From JAAYDY01 sp964500225 (GTDB lineage: Bacteria; Planctomycetota; Phycisphaerae; FEN-1346; JAACEH01), in NCBI GenBank assembly GCA_964500225.1, contig CAZCOA010000015.1, positions 1-53,584 of the forward strand: DNA of 53,584 nucleotides, given 5' to 3'. Positions within the stretch are counted from its first letter, which is position 1. Each line of letters begins with the position of its first letter. The translations under genes were made by a program, and so were the position numbers. The notes under the pieces are model-generated. The model made no database searches, was not told where the DNA came from, and saw only the letters and a program-made list of their open reading frames with translations. Of the stretch, positions 16,286-24,091 are shown piece by piece.

Positions 16286-17421
16286 ACGCACCCAGCGACC
16301 GTAGTGACCCGATGGCCCCCCTGCTCCGCATCGCGCCGATTGTGCGCGGGCGTCTGGCCGAGCCGACCGGCCATGAAGATTTTCCGCTGGCGTCGGTGCT
16401 GCTGGCCTGTCGCGCCGACGCCGAGGCCAAGGCCGACGACTACGACGAACTGGACCTCGGCGCCCTGGCGCCGCTGGAGGACGACGCGTTCGCCGACCGC
16501 TTGGCTGCGGCCATTGACACCTTTGCTGCCAAACACGGGACCAAACCCCGGCGGCTGGTCGTGCCCGGCATTGGGGTTCTTGTCGTCGAGGCAGCCGCCG
16601 AACCGTCGGTCGATCCGCCGCTGCGCAACCGCGTAGCCGTCGTGACCGGCGCCGCCGGCGCTATCGGCTACGCCGTCTGTCGGAAGCTGCTCGAAAGCGG
16701 ATGCCACGTAGCCGCCACGGACCTGGCCGGCGAAAAGCTGAACCGTCTGGCGTCGGACCTGCGGCGCGAGGCCCCCGATCGCGTCATCAGCGCGGCCATG
16801 GATGTGACCGACGCGGCGTCGATTGCCGCAGCGCTGGACGCCGTCACGGCAGCCTGGGGCGGGTTCGACATCCTCGTGCACAACGCCGGTATCGCCCATG
16901 TCTCGACCCTGGCCGAGATGGACCTGGAGGCATTTCGGCGGCTGGAGCGCGTCAACGTGGACGGTACGCTGCTGGTGCTGGCCGAGGCGGGCCGGCGACT
17001 GGCCCGCCAGAACACCGGCGGCGACATCGTCATCATGTCCACCAAAAATGTGCCGTCGCCGAGCGCCGGGTTCGGCGCCTACAGCGCCACCAAGGCGGCC
17101 TGCCACCAGCTCGGGCGCATTGCGAGCCTGGAGCTCGCGCCCAAGGGCATCCGCGTCAACATGGTCGCCCCGGACGCCGTGTTCGCCGAGGGCGACTATC
17201 GCTCGGGATTGTGGGAGGAGGTCGGGGCCGACCGCATGAAGGCGCGCGGCCTCGACGAGAAAGGGTTACACGAATATTACCGCAGCCGCAATCTGCTGAA
17301 GGCCCGCGTGACCGGGCGACACGTGGCCAATGCCGTTTACTTTTTCATCTCGCGCCAGACGCCCACCACCGGGGCCACGATCCCCGTGGACGGCGGCCTG
17401 CCCGACGCCACGCCGAGATAG
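16282..17421 (+). CDS. Short-chain dehydrogenase resembling the C-terminal half of RhaD-type aldolase/dehydrogenases
   Basis: This 379-residue protein has an SDR core from about residue 117: the NAD-binding TGAAGAIG at 122-129, NAG at 201-203, Ser253 and the catalytic YSATK with Tyr267 and Lys271. The late segment GLDEKGLHEYYRSRNLLKAR is typical of bifunctional class II aldolase/alcohol dehydrogenases of the rhamnulose-1-phosphate type. The N-terminal 110 residues look like the remnant linker of such a fusion (RLVVPGIGVLVVE), without the class II aldolase domain. The GTG at 16282 overlaps the Rpe stop (GTGA), with GGAG seven bases upstream; an ATG at 16312 is an alternative. Confidence 0.82.
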   Translation: MNAPSDRSDPMAPLLRIAPIVRGRLAEPTGHEDFPLASVLLACRADAEAKADDYDELDLGALAPLEDDAFADRLAAAIDTFAAKHGTKPRRLVVPGIGVLVVEAAAEPSVDPPLRNRVAVVTGAAGAIGYAVCRKLLESGCHVAATDLAGEKLNRLASDLRREAPDRVISAAMDVTDAASIAAALDAVTAAWGGFDILVHNAGIAHVSTLAEMDLEAFRRLERVNVDGTLLVLAEAGRRLARQNTGGDIVIMSTKNVPSPSAGFGAYSATKAACHQLGRIASLELAPKGIRVNMVAPDAVFAEGDYRSGLWEEVGADRMKARGLDEKGLHEYYRSRNLLKARVTGRHVANAVYFFISRQTPTTGATIPVDGGLPDATPR

Positions 17422-17540
17422 CGTTCATCGGCCCGCTCCAGGGCCTGGCCGCGAACATGCACCATGCGGAGGGCGCGACGTGAGAACCGTCCTCGGATCG
17501 TCCACGTGGAGTGTCGCGGCGTCGCCGCGTTATCGCGGCA

Positions 17541-18620
17541 TCATTTCATTGCGGCGATGATGGCGTCGGCCATTTCTCGCGTGCCGACGGCCGTCGAATC
17601 GTTCCGGTCGGCTTTCATGTCGTAGGTCACGTGCTTGCCCTCGGCGATGACCTTGGCCACGGCTGTTTCCAATCGGTCGGCCGCGTCGCGTTCGCCGATG
17701 TGTCGCAGCATCAGCACGGCCGACAGGATCAGGGCCGTCGGGTTGACTTTGTTCTGTCCCTTATACTTCGGGGCGGACCCGTGTGTGGCCTCGAACGTCG
17801 CACAGGTGTCACCGATGTTGGCGCCGGGGGCCACACCGAGGCCACCGACGAGCCCCGCGCACAGGTCGCTCAGAATGTCGCCGTAGAGATTCGGCAGGAC
17901 CAGGCAATCGTACAGCTCGGGCTTCTGAACGAGCTGCATGCACATGTTGTCCACGATGCGGTCCTCGAACTCGATGTCCGGGTAGGCGGCCGCCACCTCG
18001 CGGGCCACCTCCAGCCACAGACCGTCGGTGAACTTCATGATGTTGGCCTTATGAACCGTGGTGACCTTCTTGCGGCCATTGGCGCGGGCGTACTCGAATG
18101 CGTACGTGTGAATCCGCCGGGTGGCCTCGGCGCTGATCGGCTTGATGGAGATGCCCGACCCGGAGCGGATTTTCTTTTCGCTGTGCTCGTTGAGCCAGCG
18201 GATGAGGGCTTCGGTATCGTCGCCGCCCTTCTTGAACTCGACGCCGGCGTAGAGATCCTCGGTGTTCTCGCGGAAGATCACCAGGTCGATACCGTCGTAC
18301 TTGCTGCGAACGCCCGGATAACTCTTGCAGGGGCGCAGGCAGCAGTACAGGTCGAACATGTGCCGCAAGGCCACGTTGACCGAGCGGAAGCCTTTGCCGA
18401 CGGGCGTGGTGATGGGTGCCTTGAGTGCCAGCTTGGTCCGCTTGATGGAGTCCAGAAGCGACGGCGGCAAGGGCGTGCCGGTGGTTTCCATGATATCGAC
18501 GCCGGCTTCCTGGACGTCCCATCGGATGGCGACGCCCGTGGCGTCCACACACCGGCGTGCGGCCTCGGCCAACTCCGGACCCACGCCGTCTCCGCGAACC
18601 AACGTAATGTCGTAAGCCAT
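17541..18620 (-). CDS. NAD-type isocitrate/isopropylmalate dehydrogenase
   Basis: This 359-residue protein belongs to the beta-decarboxylating dehydrogenase family. The pattern LKAPITTPVGKGFRSVNVALR, LYCCLRPCKSYPG, RENTEDLYAGVEF and TVHKANIMKFTDG resembles homomeric NAD-dependent isocitrate dehydrogenases more than LeuB, but a leuD gene lies 4 kb away and isopropylmalate or tartrate activity cannot be excluded. The metal-binding Asp set is present in NLYGDILSDLCAG. The ATG at 18620 follows GGAAAGGG. It has a strong promoter (18741-18769) with a leader of about 114 bases and diverges from the epimerase gene. Confidence 0.88.
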   Translation of the reverse strand: MAYDITLVRGDGVGPELAEAARRCVDATGVAIRWDVQEAGVDIMETTGTPLPPSLLDSIKRTKLALKAPITTPVGKGFRSVNVALRHMFDLYCCLRPCKSYPGVRSKYDGIDLVIFRENTEDLYAGVEFKKGGDDTEALIRWLNEHSEKKIRSGSGISIKPISAEATRRIHTYAFEYARANGRKKVTTVHKANIMKFTDGLWLEVAREVAAAYPDIEFEDRIVDNMCMQLVQKPELYDCLVLPNLYGDILSDLCAGLVGGLGVAPGANIGDTCATFEATHGSAPKYKGQNKVNPTALILSAVLMLRHIGERDAADRLETAVAKVIAEGKHVTYDMKADRNDSTAVGTREMADAIIAAMK

Positions 18621-18740
18621 GGGACACCCTTTCCGTCTGTGGCCGCGGCGGTAGCCCGTCTGCGGCCGGGTTTCTGTGACGCCTGGCGGCGTGCGGCCCG
18701 TGCGCGTCCTCGCGCACGGCCCTGCGCCGCCGAGCACGGT

Positions 18741-18769
18741 ATCCTAGGGCCGCGTCCGCGGCCTGTCAA
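18741..18769 (-). promoter_or_regulatory. Sigma70-type promoter of the isocitrate dehydrogenase-like gene
   Basis: On the minus strand a perfect TTGACA (18769-18764) and TAGGAT (18746-18741) are 17 bases apart. It overlaps no gene and lies back-to-back with the epimerase promoter. Confidence 0.7.
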
Positions 18770-18786
18770 GGAAAACGGACCGGCGC

Positions 18787-18814
18787 TTTACATGCAACCG
18801 CCGCCGTGTATGAT
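18787..18814 (+). promoter_or_regulatory. Sigma70-type promoter of the epimerase gene
   Basis: TTTACA (18787-18792) and TATGAT (18809-18814) are separated by 16 bases; transcription would start near 18821, 37 bases before the ATG. Confidence 0.6.
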
Positions 18815-18857
18815 GGGCGGTTCGGACGCTGGTTTTCAATACTGGGAAGGGCGAATC

Positions 18858-19586
18858 ATGAAGGTGCTTGTAACGGGCGCGGGAGGCTATCTGGGCCGCG
18901 GGCTGATTGTTCCGTTCGAGGAGCACGGGTACGATCTGCGGCTGATGGACGTGACGCCCCTCGAGAGCCGTCACGAGACGGTCCTCGGCTCGGTGGCCGA
19001 CCTGGACACGGTCCGGCGGGCGATGGACGGGTGCCAGGCGATGGTGATCGCCCACATGGCCTCGCGGCAGGCCGGGGCGTATGAGACGCCGACCGTGCCT
19101 TTCGACGTGAACGTCAAGGGGACCGCGAACCTCTTCTTTGCCGCCGTGGAACAGGGCGTCCGCCGCGCGGTGCTGATCTCCAGTACCGGCGTACAGCCCT
19201 ACAGGGACGGCAACTTCCACGATCGCCACGAGCCGATGCGAAGCACCGGCCTGTACGGCCTGACAAAGGTTTGCCAGGAGATCATCGCCGAGCAGTACCA
19301 TCGCGAGCACGGCATCTGCGGCGCGGCTCTGAGGGTGGGCTGCATCATGGACGCCGACACGATGATCGACAAGTACGGCAAGAAGCACACCGGGCGCGGC
19401 ATGTCGTTGACAGACCGCCGCGACATCGGCGAGGTGGCGAGGCTGAGTCTGGAGTGCCCCGACATCGGATGGGAGATTTTCTATGTCCTGGGCACGCCCG
19501 AATCGCGAAAGGCCTTCGATGTCGAATACACGTGCCGGCGACTCGGTTGGCAGCCGAAGTACGATTTTACATGGCTGCCCCTGTGA
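18858..19586 (+). CDS. NAD-dependent epimerase/dehydratase family protein
   Basis: This 242-residue protein is an extended short-chain dehydrogenase. The N-terminal MKVLVTGAGGYLGRG is the GxxGxxG nucleotide site, SSTG near residue 105 and YGLTK near 131-135 give the Ser-Tyr-Lys active site, and the C-terminus is short for the family (usually about 300 residues). It resembles uronate dehydrogenase-like and sugar-nucleotide epimerases; the substrate cannot be told. The ATG at 18858 follows GGGAAGGGCG. It precedes the aminotransferase gene by 45 bases, possibly as an operon. Confidence 0.85.
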   Translation: MKVLVTGAGGYLGRGLIVPFEEHGYDLRLMDVTPLESRHETVLGSVADLDTVRRAMDGCQAMVIAHMASRQAGAYETPTVPFDVNVKGTANLFFAAVEQGVRRAVLISSTGVQPYRDGNFHDRHEPMRSTGLYGLTKVCQEIIAEQYHREHGICGAALRVGCIMDADTMIDKYGKKHTGRGMSLTDRRDIGEVARLSLECPDIGWEIFYVLGTPESRKAFDVEYTCRRLGWQPKYDFTWLPL

Positions 19587-19631
19587 CCGAGCCGGGGCGG
19601 CCGATGGTATTTTGCGCGTGGAGCTGCGACG

Positions 19632-20486
19632 ATGACCGAGGTGTTTCTGAACGGCGACTTCGAAACGATCGAGGACGCCTGCGTGTCGGCGATGGATGCG
19701 GGGCTGCTGCTGGGCGCGGGGCTGTTCGAGACGCTGCGCGCCTACGACCGCACGGTCTTTCGGCTCCAGGACCATTTGGATCGTTTGTTCGCTTCGGCCA
19801 AAGCGCTGGAGATTCCGATCGCGCTGACGGCCGACCAGATTGCCGACGCTCTGGCCGAGACCCTCGACCGGAACAACCTCGACGACGCTCGTTGCCGCAT
19901 CACCGTAACGCGGGGCGCCCTGCCGGGGGACTCGGGCGCCGAGAGCCGGCCGACGTGTCTGATCACGGCCGGGGCCATGACGCCCTACGACGAGCAGCTC
20001 TACGCCCGCGGCATGACCGTCACGGTGTCGGACGCGACGGTGAATCCGTCGGACCCGACGGCCGGTCACAAGACCACGGCGTACATGACGAACCTGCTGG
20101 TTTTGCGCGACGCGCACGCTCGCGGGGCCCAGGAGGCGCTGCGTTTGAACACGCGCGGCCGTCTCTGCGAAGGCGCCATCAGCAACGTCTTTCTGGTCCG
20201 CCAGGGACGCCTCCTGACGCCGCCGCTGAAGGACGGATGCCTTCCGGGCATTACGCGCAAGGTGGTTCTGGAAATCGCTCGCCGCGAGGGCATCGACGCG
20301 GCCGAAGAATCCATCGCCGGGCCCGACCTTCTGAAGGCCGACGAACTGTTCCTGACCAACACGATCATGGAAGTCATGCCCGTCTGTCGCATTGAGCGGC
20401 ACGCCGTCGGCAACGAGACCGTAGGACCGGTCACGCAACGGTTGATGAGCCTCTACCGCGACCAGGTCCAGCGGGAGATCCAGTAG
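19632..20486 (+). CDS. Class IV aminotransferase (PabC/IlvE/D-amino acid type)
   Basis: This 284-residue PLP enzyme has the fold-type IV pattern: GLFETLRAY near residue 30, the Schiff-base lysine K147 in GHKTTAYMTNL, and EGAISNVFLV near 179 with the PLP-binding Glu. LTNTIMEVMPV near the C-terminus is typical of 4-amino-4-deoxychorismate lyase and branched-chain aminotransferases. No folate or branched-chain genes are directly adjacent, so the substrate is open. The ATG at 19632 follows GGAG at eight bases. Confidence 0.88.
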   Translation: MTEVFLNGDFETIEDACVSAMDAGLLLGAGLFETLRAYDRTVFRLQDHLDRLFASAKALEIPIALTADQIADALAETLDRNNLDDARCRITVTRGALPGDSGAESRPTCLITAGAMTPYDEQLYARGMTVTVSDATVNPSDPTAGHKTTAYMTNLLVLRDAHARGAQEALRLNTRGRLCEGAISNVFLVRQGRLLTPPLKDGCLPGITRKVVLEIARREGIDAAEESIAGPDLLKADELFLTNTIMEVMPVCRIERHAVGNETVGPVTQRLMSLYRDQVQREIQ

Positions 20487-20646
20487 CCGCCTGGTCCGCC
20501 GATTCTGCTCAAACCTCCGATACCTGGCGACCCATAGCCGCCGGTCTTGACGCACACCGAGTTGCGAATGGCTTTCCCTGTATACGGGGAGATCGCGCAG
20601 CCCGTGTGCCGGGGGATGTGACTGGATGGGTCGTCGTGGCGGAACG

Positions 20647-21432
20647 TCAGGCCCCGCCGTCCGGCGTAGGCCGAATGTATCGCTGAAGGTCTGGAATGAG
20701 GTCGTCCATGGCCCGGCACAGGCCGTCGAAGGCTTCGGCGGCCGCACAGGGATCGTTCTTCAGCGCCGCCGATTCCAGGCTCATGGCCTGCTGGAACGCC
20801 TCGTGTGCGGCGATGTTGCCCATGGCCCCCTGGAAGCTGTGGGCGGCGCGGGCCAGCACATCGAGCCGCGCCTCGCGACAGGCCGCTTCCAGGCGCTTTC
20901 GGTCCGCGGGCCAACTGTCCACGACAAGGGCGAGGACCTCGCAGAGCAAATCGCGGTCGCCGTCGGCGCCTTCCAGGGCCGTCACTTCGCCGAAGGTTGA
21001 CGGCGGCCGGCGGTCGGGCGCGGTCTCGTGGACCGCTGTATCGTCGCTGCACCCCCTGCAGCGGGCCACGGCCTCGGCCATCGAAGCGAGCAGTTGCGAC
21101 ACGCTGATAGGCTTGGGCACGTAGGCATCCATGCCGGCGTCCAGGCACAGGCGCCGGTCGCCCGGCATCGCATGGGCCGTGACGGCAATGATCGGGAGCC
21201 GTCGCGCGGCGCCGGCCTGCCGCTCGCGGCGGCGAATCTCGGCGGTCGCCTCCAGACCGTCCATCTCCGGCATCTGAATATCCATCAGCACCGCGTCGAA
21301 CGGCTCGCGACTGACGGCCTCGACGGCCTTGCGGCCATTATCCACGACAACGACGCGGTGACCCCGCCGCTGAAGAATGGCGACGACGAGTTTCTGATTG
21401 ATCTGGTTGTCTTCGGCCAGGAGGACTTTCAT
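20647..21432 (-). CDS. Receiver-HPt phosphorelay protein
   Basis: This 261-residue protein has an N-terminal receiver domain (about residues 1-122) with acidic residues E7/D8, phospho-acceptor D51 in LMDIQMPEMDG, and K107. A linker leads to a C-terminal histidine phosphotransfer domain (about 150-250) with the phospho-histidine H198 in ARAAHSFQGAMGNI. It has no output domain, so it would pass phosphate on to another receiver. No kinase is adjacent; the hybrid kinase at 40861-43533 is one possible partner in the window. The ATG at 21432 follows GGAG. It lies downstream of the flagellar operon terminator, in the same direction. Confidence 0.9.
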   Translation of the reverse strand: MKVLLAEDNQINQKLVVAILQRRGHRVVVVDNGRKAVEAVSREPFDAVLMDIQMPEMDGLEATAEIRRRERQAGAARRLPIIAVTAHAMPGDRRLCLDAGMDAYVPKPISVSQLLASMAEAVARCRGCSDDTAVHETAPDRRPPSTFGEVTALEGADGDRDLLCEVLALVVDSWPADRKRLEAACREARLDVLARAAHSFQGAMGNIAAHEAFQQAMSLESAALKNDPCAAAEAFDGLCRAMDDLIPDLQRYIRPTPDGGA

Positions 21433-21820
21433 GAGGGAGTTCTCCGGAACGGCAACCGACGGCTTGCAGAGTCCATCGATCCACCGTCCGTCAGCCCGTC
21501 AAGCTCGCAGCTTGCGGTACGCTCCCCCCTGGAATGCACATGCCCGACAATACTGCATCGCCGCAGCCGCCGGACATTGGAACCACAAGAAAGGCTGGCA
21601 TACGACGTCACACTATACGTAAGTATCGGCTGCTGTGAGCATCCATATTAACCGGAACAGTTATTCGTGGTAGGGTACGGAAGGAGTTTCTGTGCCTGCC
21701 GTGTGCCGGCGACGGCTCCGGCCCGTCTGCGGCAGAAAAAGACTGCGGGAGGCCGCCCTGGGGCGACCTCCCGCGTGGGATACATGAGTTGCGCTGTACG
21801 ACGAACGCTCTCGGCCGTGC
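21433..21820. other. Intergenic region between flagellin and receiver-HPt genes
   Basis: This 388-base gap holds the flagellin terminator at its right end. A small perfect inverted repeat lies at 21500-21514. A weak minus-strand TATAGT element at 21617-21612 could be part of a promoter for the receiver-HPt gene. No gene is seen. Confidence 0.5.
21735..21774 (-). terminator. Intrinsic terminator of the flagellar operon
   Basis: Read leftward on the minus strand, GCGGGAGG and CGCCC pair with GGGCG and CCTCCCGC across one U-G wobble, giving a stem of about 14 pairs. It is followed by AGTC and five T (21739-21735). It lies about 46 bases after the last flagellin stop. Confidence 0.85.
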
Positions 21821-23293
21821 TTATTGCAGCAGAGCCAGGACGTTCTGCGGTGCGCTGTTGGCCATGGCCAGAACGCTCGTGCCGGCCTGCACCAGAATCT
21901 GGGCACGGGTCATGGCCGCGGTTTCCTCGGCGAAGTCCGTGTCGCGGATGACGGACTCGGCACTGGTGATGTTCTCCAGGGTCGAGCCGAGCGAACGGAT
22001 CTGCGTCTCGAGGGTGTTCTTCTGCACAGCACCCAGGCGCCCGCGAAGGCTCGACACCGTGGCGATGGCCTCGCTGACGATCTGAGCGGCGGTGGAGAGG
22101 TTGGCCTCGTTGGACAACTCGTTGGCGCCGCCCGTGGCCAGGGTGTCCAGTGCCGCCGTGATGCCGAGGTGAGCGGCATCGACGTTCTGGATGGTCACCT
22201 TGACCTGGTTGGTGCTGTTGATCTCCGGTCCGATCTGGAACGTGGCGCCGCCGTTGCCTGCGACACTGACGACGGTCTGGTCGTTGGTCGCCGCCTCGCC
22301 TTCGGCCAATGTGACCTGCATCTGGAGACCGTCGCGAACCACGGTCACCGTCAGGCCGTCCACGCTCACGCCGTTGGTATCGGTGGTACCGGTGGTGAAG
22401 CCGACGCCCTCGACCGTGATGTTCGTGCCGACGTCGCCGGTGGCGGCATTACCGTCATTGCCATCCAACAGATCGAACGTGGCGCCGCCCTGGACACCGA
22501 TGTTGATGAACTGCGACGCGCCGTAGCCGGCCGAGCTGAGAATGACGTCACCGGCGGAGACGGTGGCTGTGATGCCCGTCTGGTCGGTCACTGCGTTGAT
22601 GCGGGCTGCAATGTCCGCCGCACCCGTCTGTCCGGTCATGTCCACCAGGGCTGTGCCGCCGTTGCCCGTAATGCTGATGACGCCGGTGGCCGCCGCCACG
22701 TGGTCGGTGCCGCCGTCGTCGTGGTCCAGGTACAGCGTGGCCTTCGTGGCCGCCGAGGTCGTGCCGTCGTAATTGATATAGACATCCTTGCTGGTGGCAC
22801 TGCCCAGATCAATGTTGGTGACCGTGGCGGAGGCGGCGTTGGCATCCAGTGTGGTCGTGAAGCCGCCGAGGGAGCCGTCCAGCAACTTCTTGCCGTTGAA
22901 CTGGGCGGTGTTGGCAATACGCGTGATCGAGTTGATGGCCTCGTCCACCAGCAACTGGTTGGCCGCGATTTCCTCGGTGGTCATACCGCCGCTGTTGGCG
23001 GCCGTGTCCACCAGGCCCTGGATGTCCAGCAGCAGGCCGTTGATTTCGTTCAAGCTGGCCTCGGCCGTGGAGATCAGGTTCGTGGCGCGCGTGTTGTTGC
23101 TGATGGCCGACTGAAGGGCCACTTTCTCGCTGCGGAGCCGTTCCGACGCGATCAGGCCGGCCGGATTGTCGCTGCCGCGGTTGATCTTCAGACCTGTGCT
23201 CAGGCGTTCCAGGCTCTTGGAGACCTGGCTGTTGGCCGCGGCCAAGTTGCGCTGAGCAGTCAAACTGACGACGTTCGTGTTAATGCGACTCAT
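21821..23293 (-). CDS. fliC: Flagellin (major candidate)
   Basis: This 490-residue protein is the filament subunit. The N-terminal D0/D1 part (MSRINTNVVSLTAQRNL, LSTGLKINRGSDNPAGLIASE) and the C-terminal D1/D0 part (residues about 400-490, ending SAPQNVLALLQ) are well conserved. The middle (about 150-380) is a variable, Gly/Thr/Asp-rich surface region. It contains no cysteine, as usual. The ATG at 23293 follows GGAGG at nine bases. It is the last gene of the flagellar operon, 798 bases after the preceding flagellin gene, and is followed by a strong terminator. Its leader carries three ANGGA motifs and a possible short upstream reading frame, suggesting CsrA control. Confidence 0.96.
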   Translation of the reverse strand: MSRINTNVVSLTAQRNLAAANSQVSKSLERLSTGLKINRGSDNPAGLIASERLRSEKVALQSAISNNTRATNLISTAEASLNEINGLLLDIQGLVDTAANSGGMTTEEIAANQLLVDEAINSITRIANTAQFNGKKLLDGSLGGFTTTLDANAASATVTNIDLGSATSKDVYINYDGTTSAATKATLYLDHDDGGTDHVAAATGVISITGNGGTALVDMTGQTGAADIAARINAVTDQTGITATVSAGDVILSSAGYGASQFINIGVQGGATFDLLDGNDGNAATGDVGTNITVEGVGFTTGTTDTNGVSVDGLTVTVVRDGLQMQVTLAEGEAATNDQTVVSVAGNGGATFQIGPEINSTNQVKVTIQNVDAAHLGITAALDTLATGGANELSNEANLSTAAQIVSEAIATVSSLRGRLGAVQKNTLETQIRSLGSTLENITSAESVIRDTDFAEETAAMTRAQILVQAGTSVLAMANSAPQNVLALLQ

Positions 23294-23444
23294 TCTCGGA
23301 AACCTCCATGTTATTCGCGAATCCGTTCCTTGTTTGTGCCGAGCCGAACCGTTCCATTCGGCCGGTCGATCGAGCCGGCCAACTGTCGGCTCCGGGGTGT
23401 CCATCGTCAGACACGGCCATTCGACCCGGCATCCCCAAGCTCAT
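23280..23444 (-). CDS. Possible leader peptide overlapping the flagellin start
   Basis: A 54-codon frame starts at ATG 23444, with GGAGG five bases upstream, and ends in TAA at 23280-23282, 14 bases inside the flagellin gene in another frame. Codon use includes CGA, AGG and GGA, rarer in the neighbouring genes, so it is probably not a conserved protein. It could be a translated leader that carries ribosomes over the flagellin ribosome-binding site. Confidence 0.25.
   Translation of the reverse strand: MSLGMPGRMAVSDDGHPGADSWPARSTGRMERFGSAQTRNGFANNMEVSENESH
23305..23331 (-). promoter_or_regulatory. Cluster of CsrA-like GGA motifs in the flagellin leader
   Basis: On the minus strand AAGGA (23331-23327), ACGGA (23326-23322) and ATGGA (23309-23305) all fit the ANGGA core of CsrA sites within 27 bases. 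The last overlaps the GGAGG ribosome-binding site, and a palindrome ATTCGCGAAT lies between them. csrA and fliW are encoded in the same operon. Confidence 0.55.
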
Positions 23445-24091
23445 TGTGACCTCCGTGGAAGGGCTTCCGAGAGCACCAGGTGAGTCCCACCTGACGTCCT
23501 GCATCGGCCATAAGCAATCACCTCCCGTGGCCGCGAGGATGTCCACTCTCCGCTTGACGCCCGCGGACCGACTCCCGATCCGCACTCCCAGGGGCCGCCT
23601 CATGCAGCCGCTGGTCGTGCAGCGTTCATCGACTTGGCCGTTTGGTGCGCTTGAGCAATTTGGCCACGCGGAATTATCGGACCGTGCCCCGCGACGCCTC
23701 GCCGCGACGGCGCAACTATCTGGCGGATCATTGGTTATGGCAGCTCCGCAAACACATAATGAATCTGTCGATATGTTTTCAATGAGGAGAACCCCTCATC
23801 GCCGGCGCCCCCCTGGCGGCACATGCGGCTACGCACGCCCCAGCAACGGTCGTGGCAGCCGCCTGCCCCGGCAGGTGGCACAATGCCGCTTTTCAATACT
23901 GGAGAACCGTCGGTTCGGAGGATCCGGCCTGCACATGGCCCAGGGCGAGGGACAGACGTTGGGACGCATAGGCTGGATGTCTGTGCCAGGAGGTGGCGCG
24001 GCGAGAGGGTTCCCGGCGTTTGACTCGCACCGCCCCTCGGCTGCGCTCGGGGCCCCTCTCCCCGCCTGCGGGGAGAGGGGTTAGGAGCGGC
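23445..24091. other. Long intergenic region between the two flagellin genes
   Basis: About 650 bases between the two flagellins show no convincing gene: the readable frames look compositionally like noise. A perfect hairpin lies at 24053-24080. A sigma28-like -10 (CCGATAA, minus strand, 23680-23674) lacks a matching -35, and I find no sigma54 site here. The length suggests a separate promoter or regulatory leader for the downstream flagellin. Confidence 0.5.
24053..24080. repeat. Perfect 13-bp inverted repeat (REP-like hairpin)
   Basis: CCCCTCTCCCCGC (24053-24065) pairs perfectly with GCGGGGAGAGGGG (24068-24080) across a two-base loop, just after the stop of the second flagellin gene. It has no T run, so it is more like a dispersed REP-type palindrome than a classic terminator, although it may protect or end the mRNA. 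Confidence 0.75.

Noticed and set aside
17515..17529. Palindrome CGCGGCG-T-CGCCGCG as a terminator between the convergent dehydrogenase genes
   Set aside because: No T run on either side, and the loop would be too small without opening the stem.
18834..18846. The 13-base string TTTTCAATACTGG recurring near 23890
   Set aside because: With a 53-kb window, several 13-base matches are expected by chance; the flanks do not match.
20487..20640. Minus-strand frame rich in Gly/Pro between the aminotransferase and receiver-HPt genes
   Set aside because: Part of a longer frame antisense to the receiver-HPt gene, without start, ribosome-binding site or known motif.
23674..23681. Sigma28-like -10 box (CCGATAA, minus strand) upstream of the second flagellin
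   Set aside because: No matching TAAAGTTT-like -35 at the required 11-base distance, and it lies about 380 bases from the start codon.
23878..23893. Plus-strand TGGCAC...GC resembling a sigma54 site
   Set aside because: The GG-GC spacing is nine instead of ten, and it points away from any gene.
23308..24084. Long plus-strand open frame between the flagellin genes
   Set aside because: It overlaps the flagellin leader, has no plausible ribosome-binding site or family resemblance, and its composition looks like random high-GC sequence.
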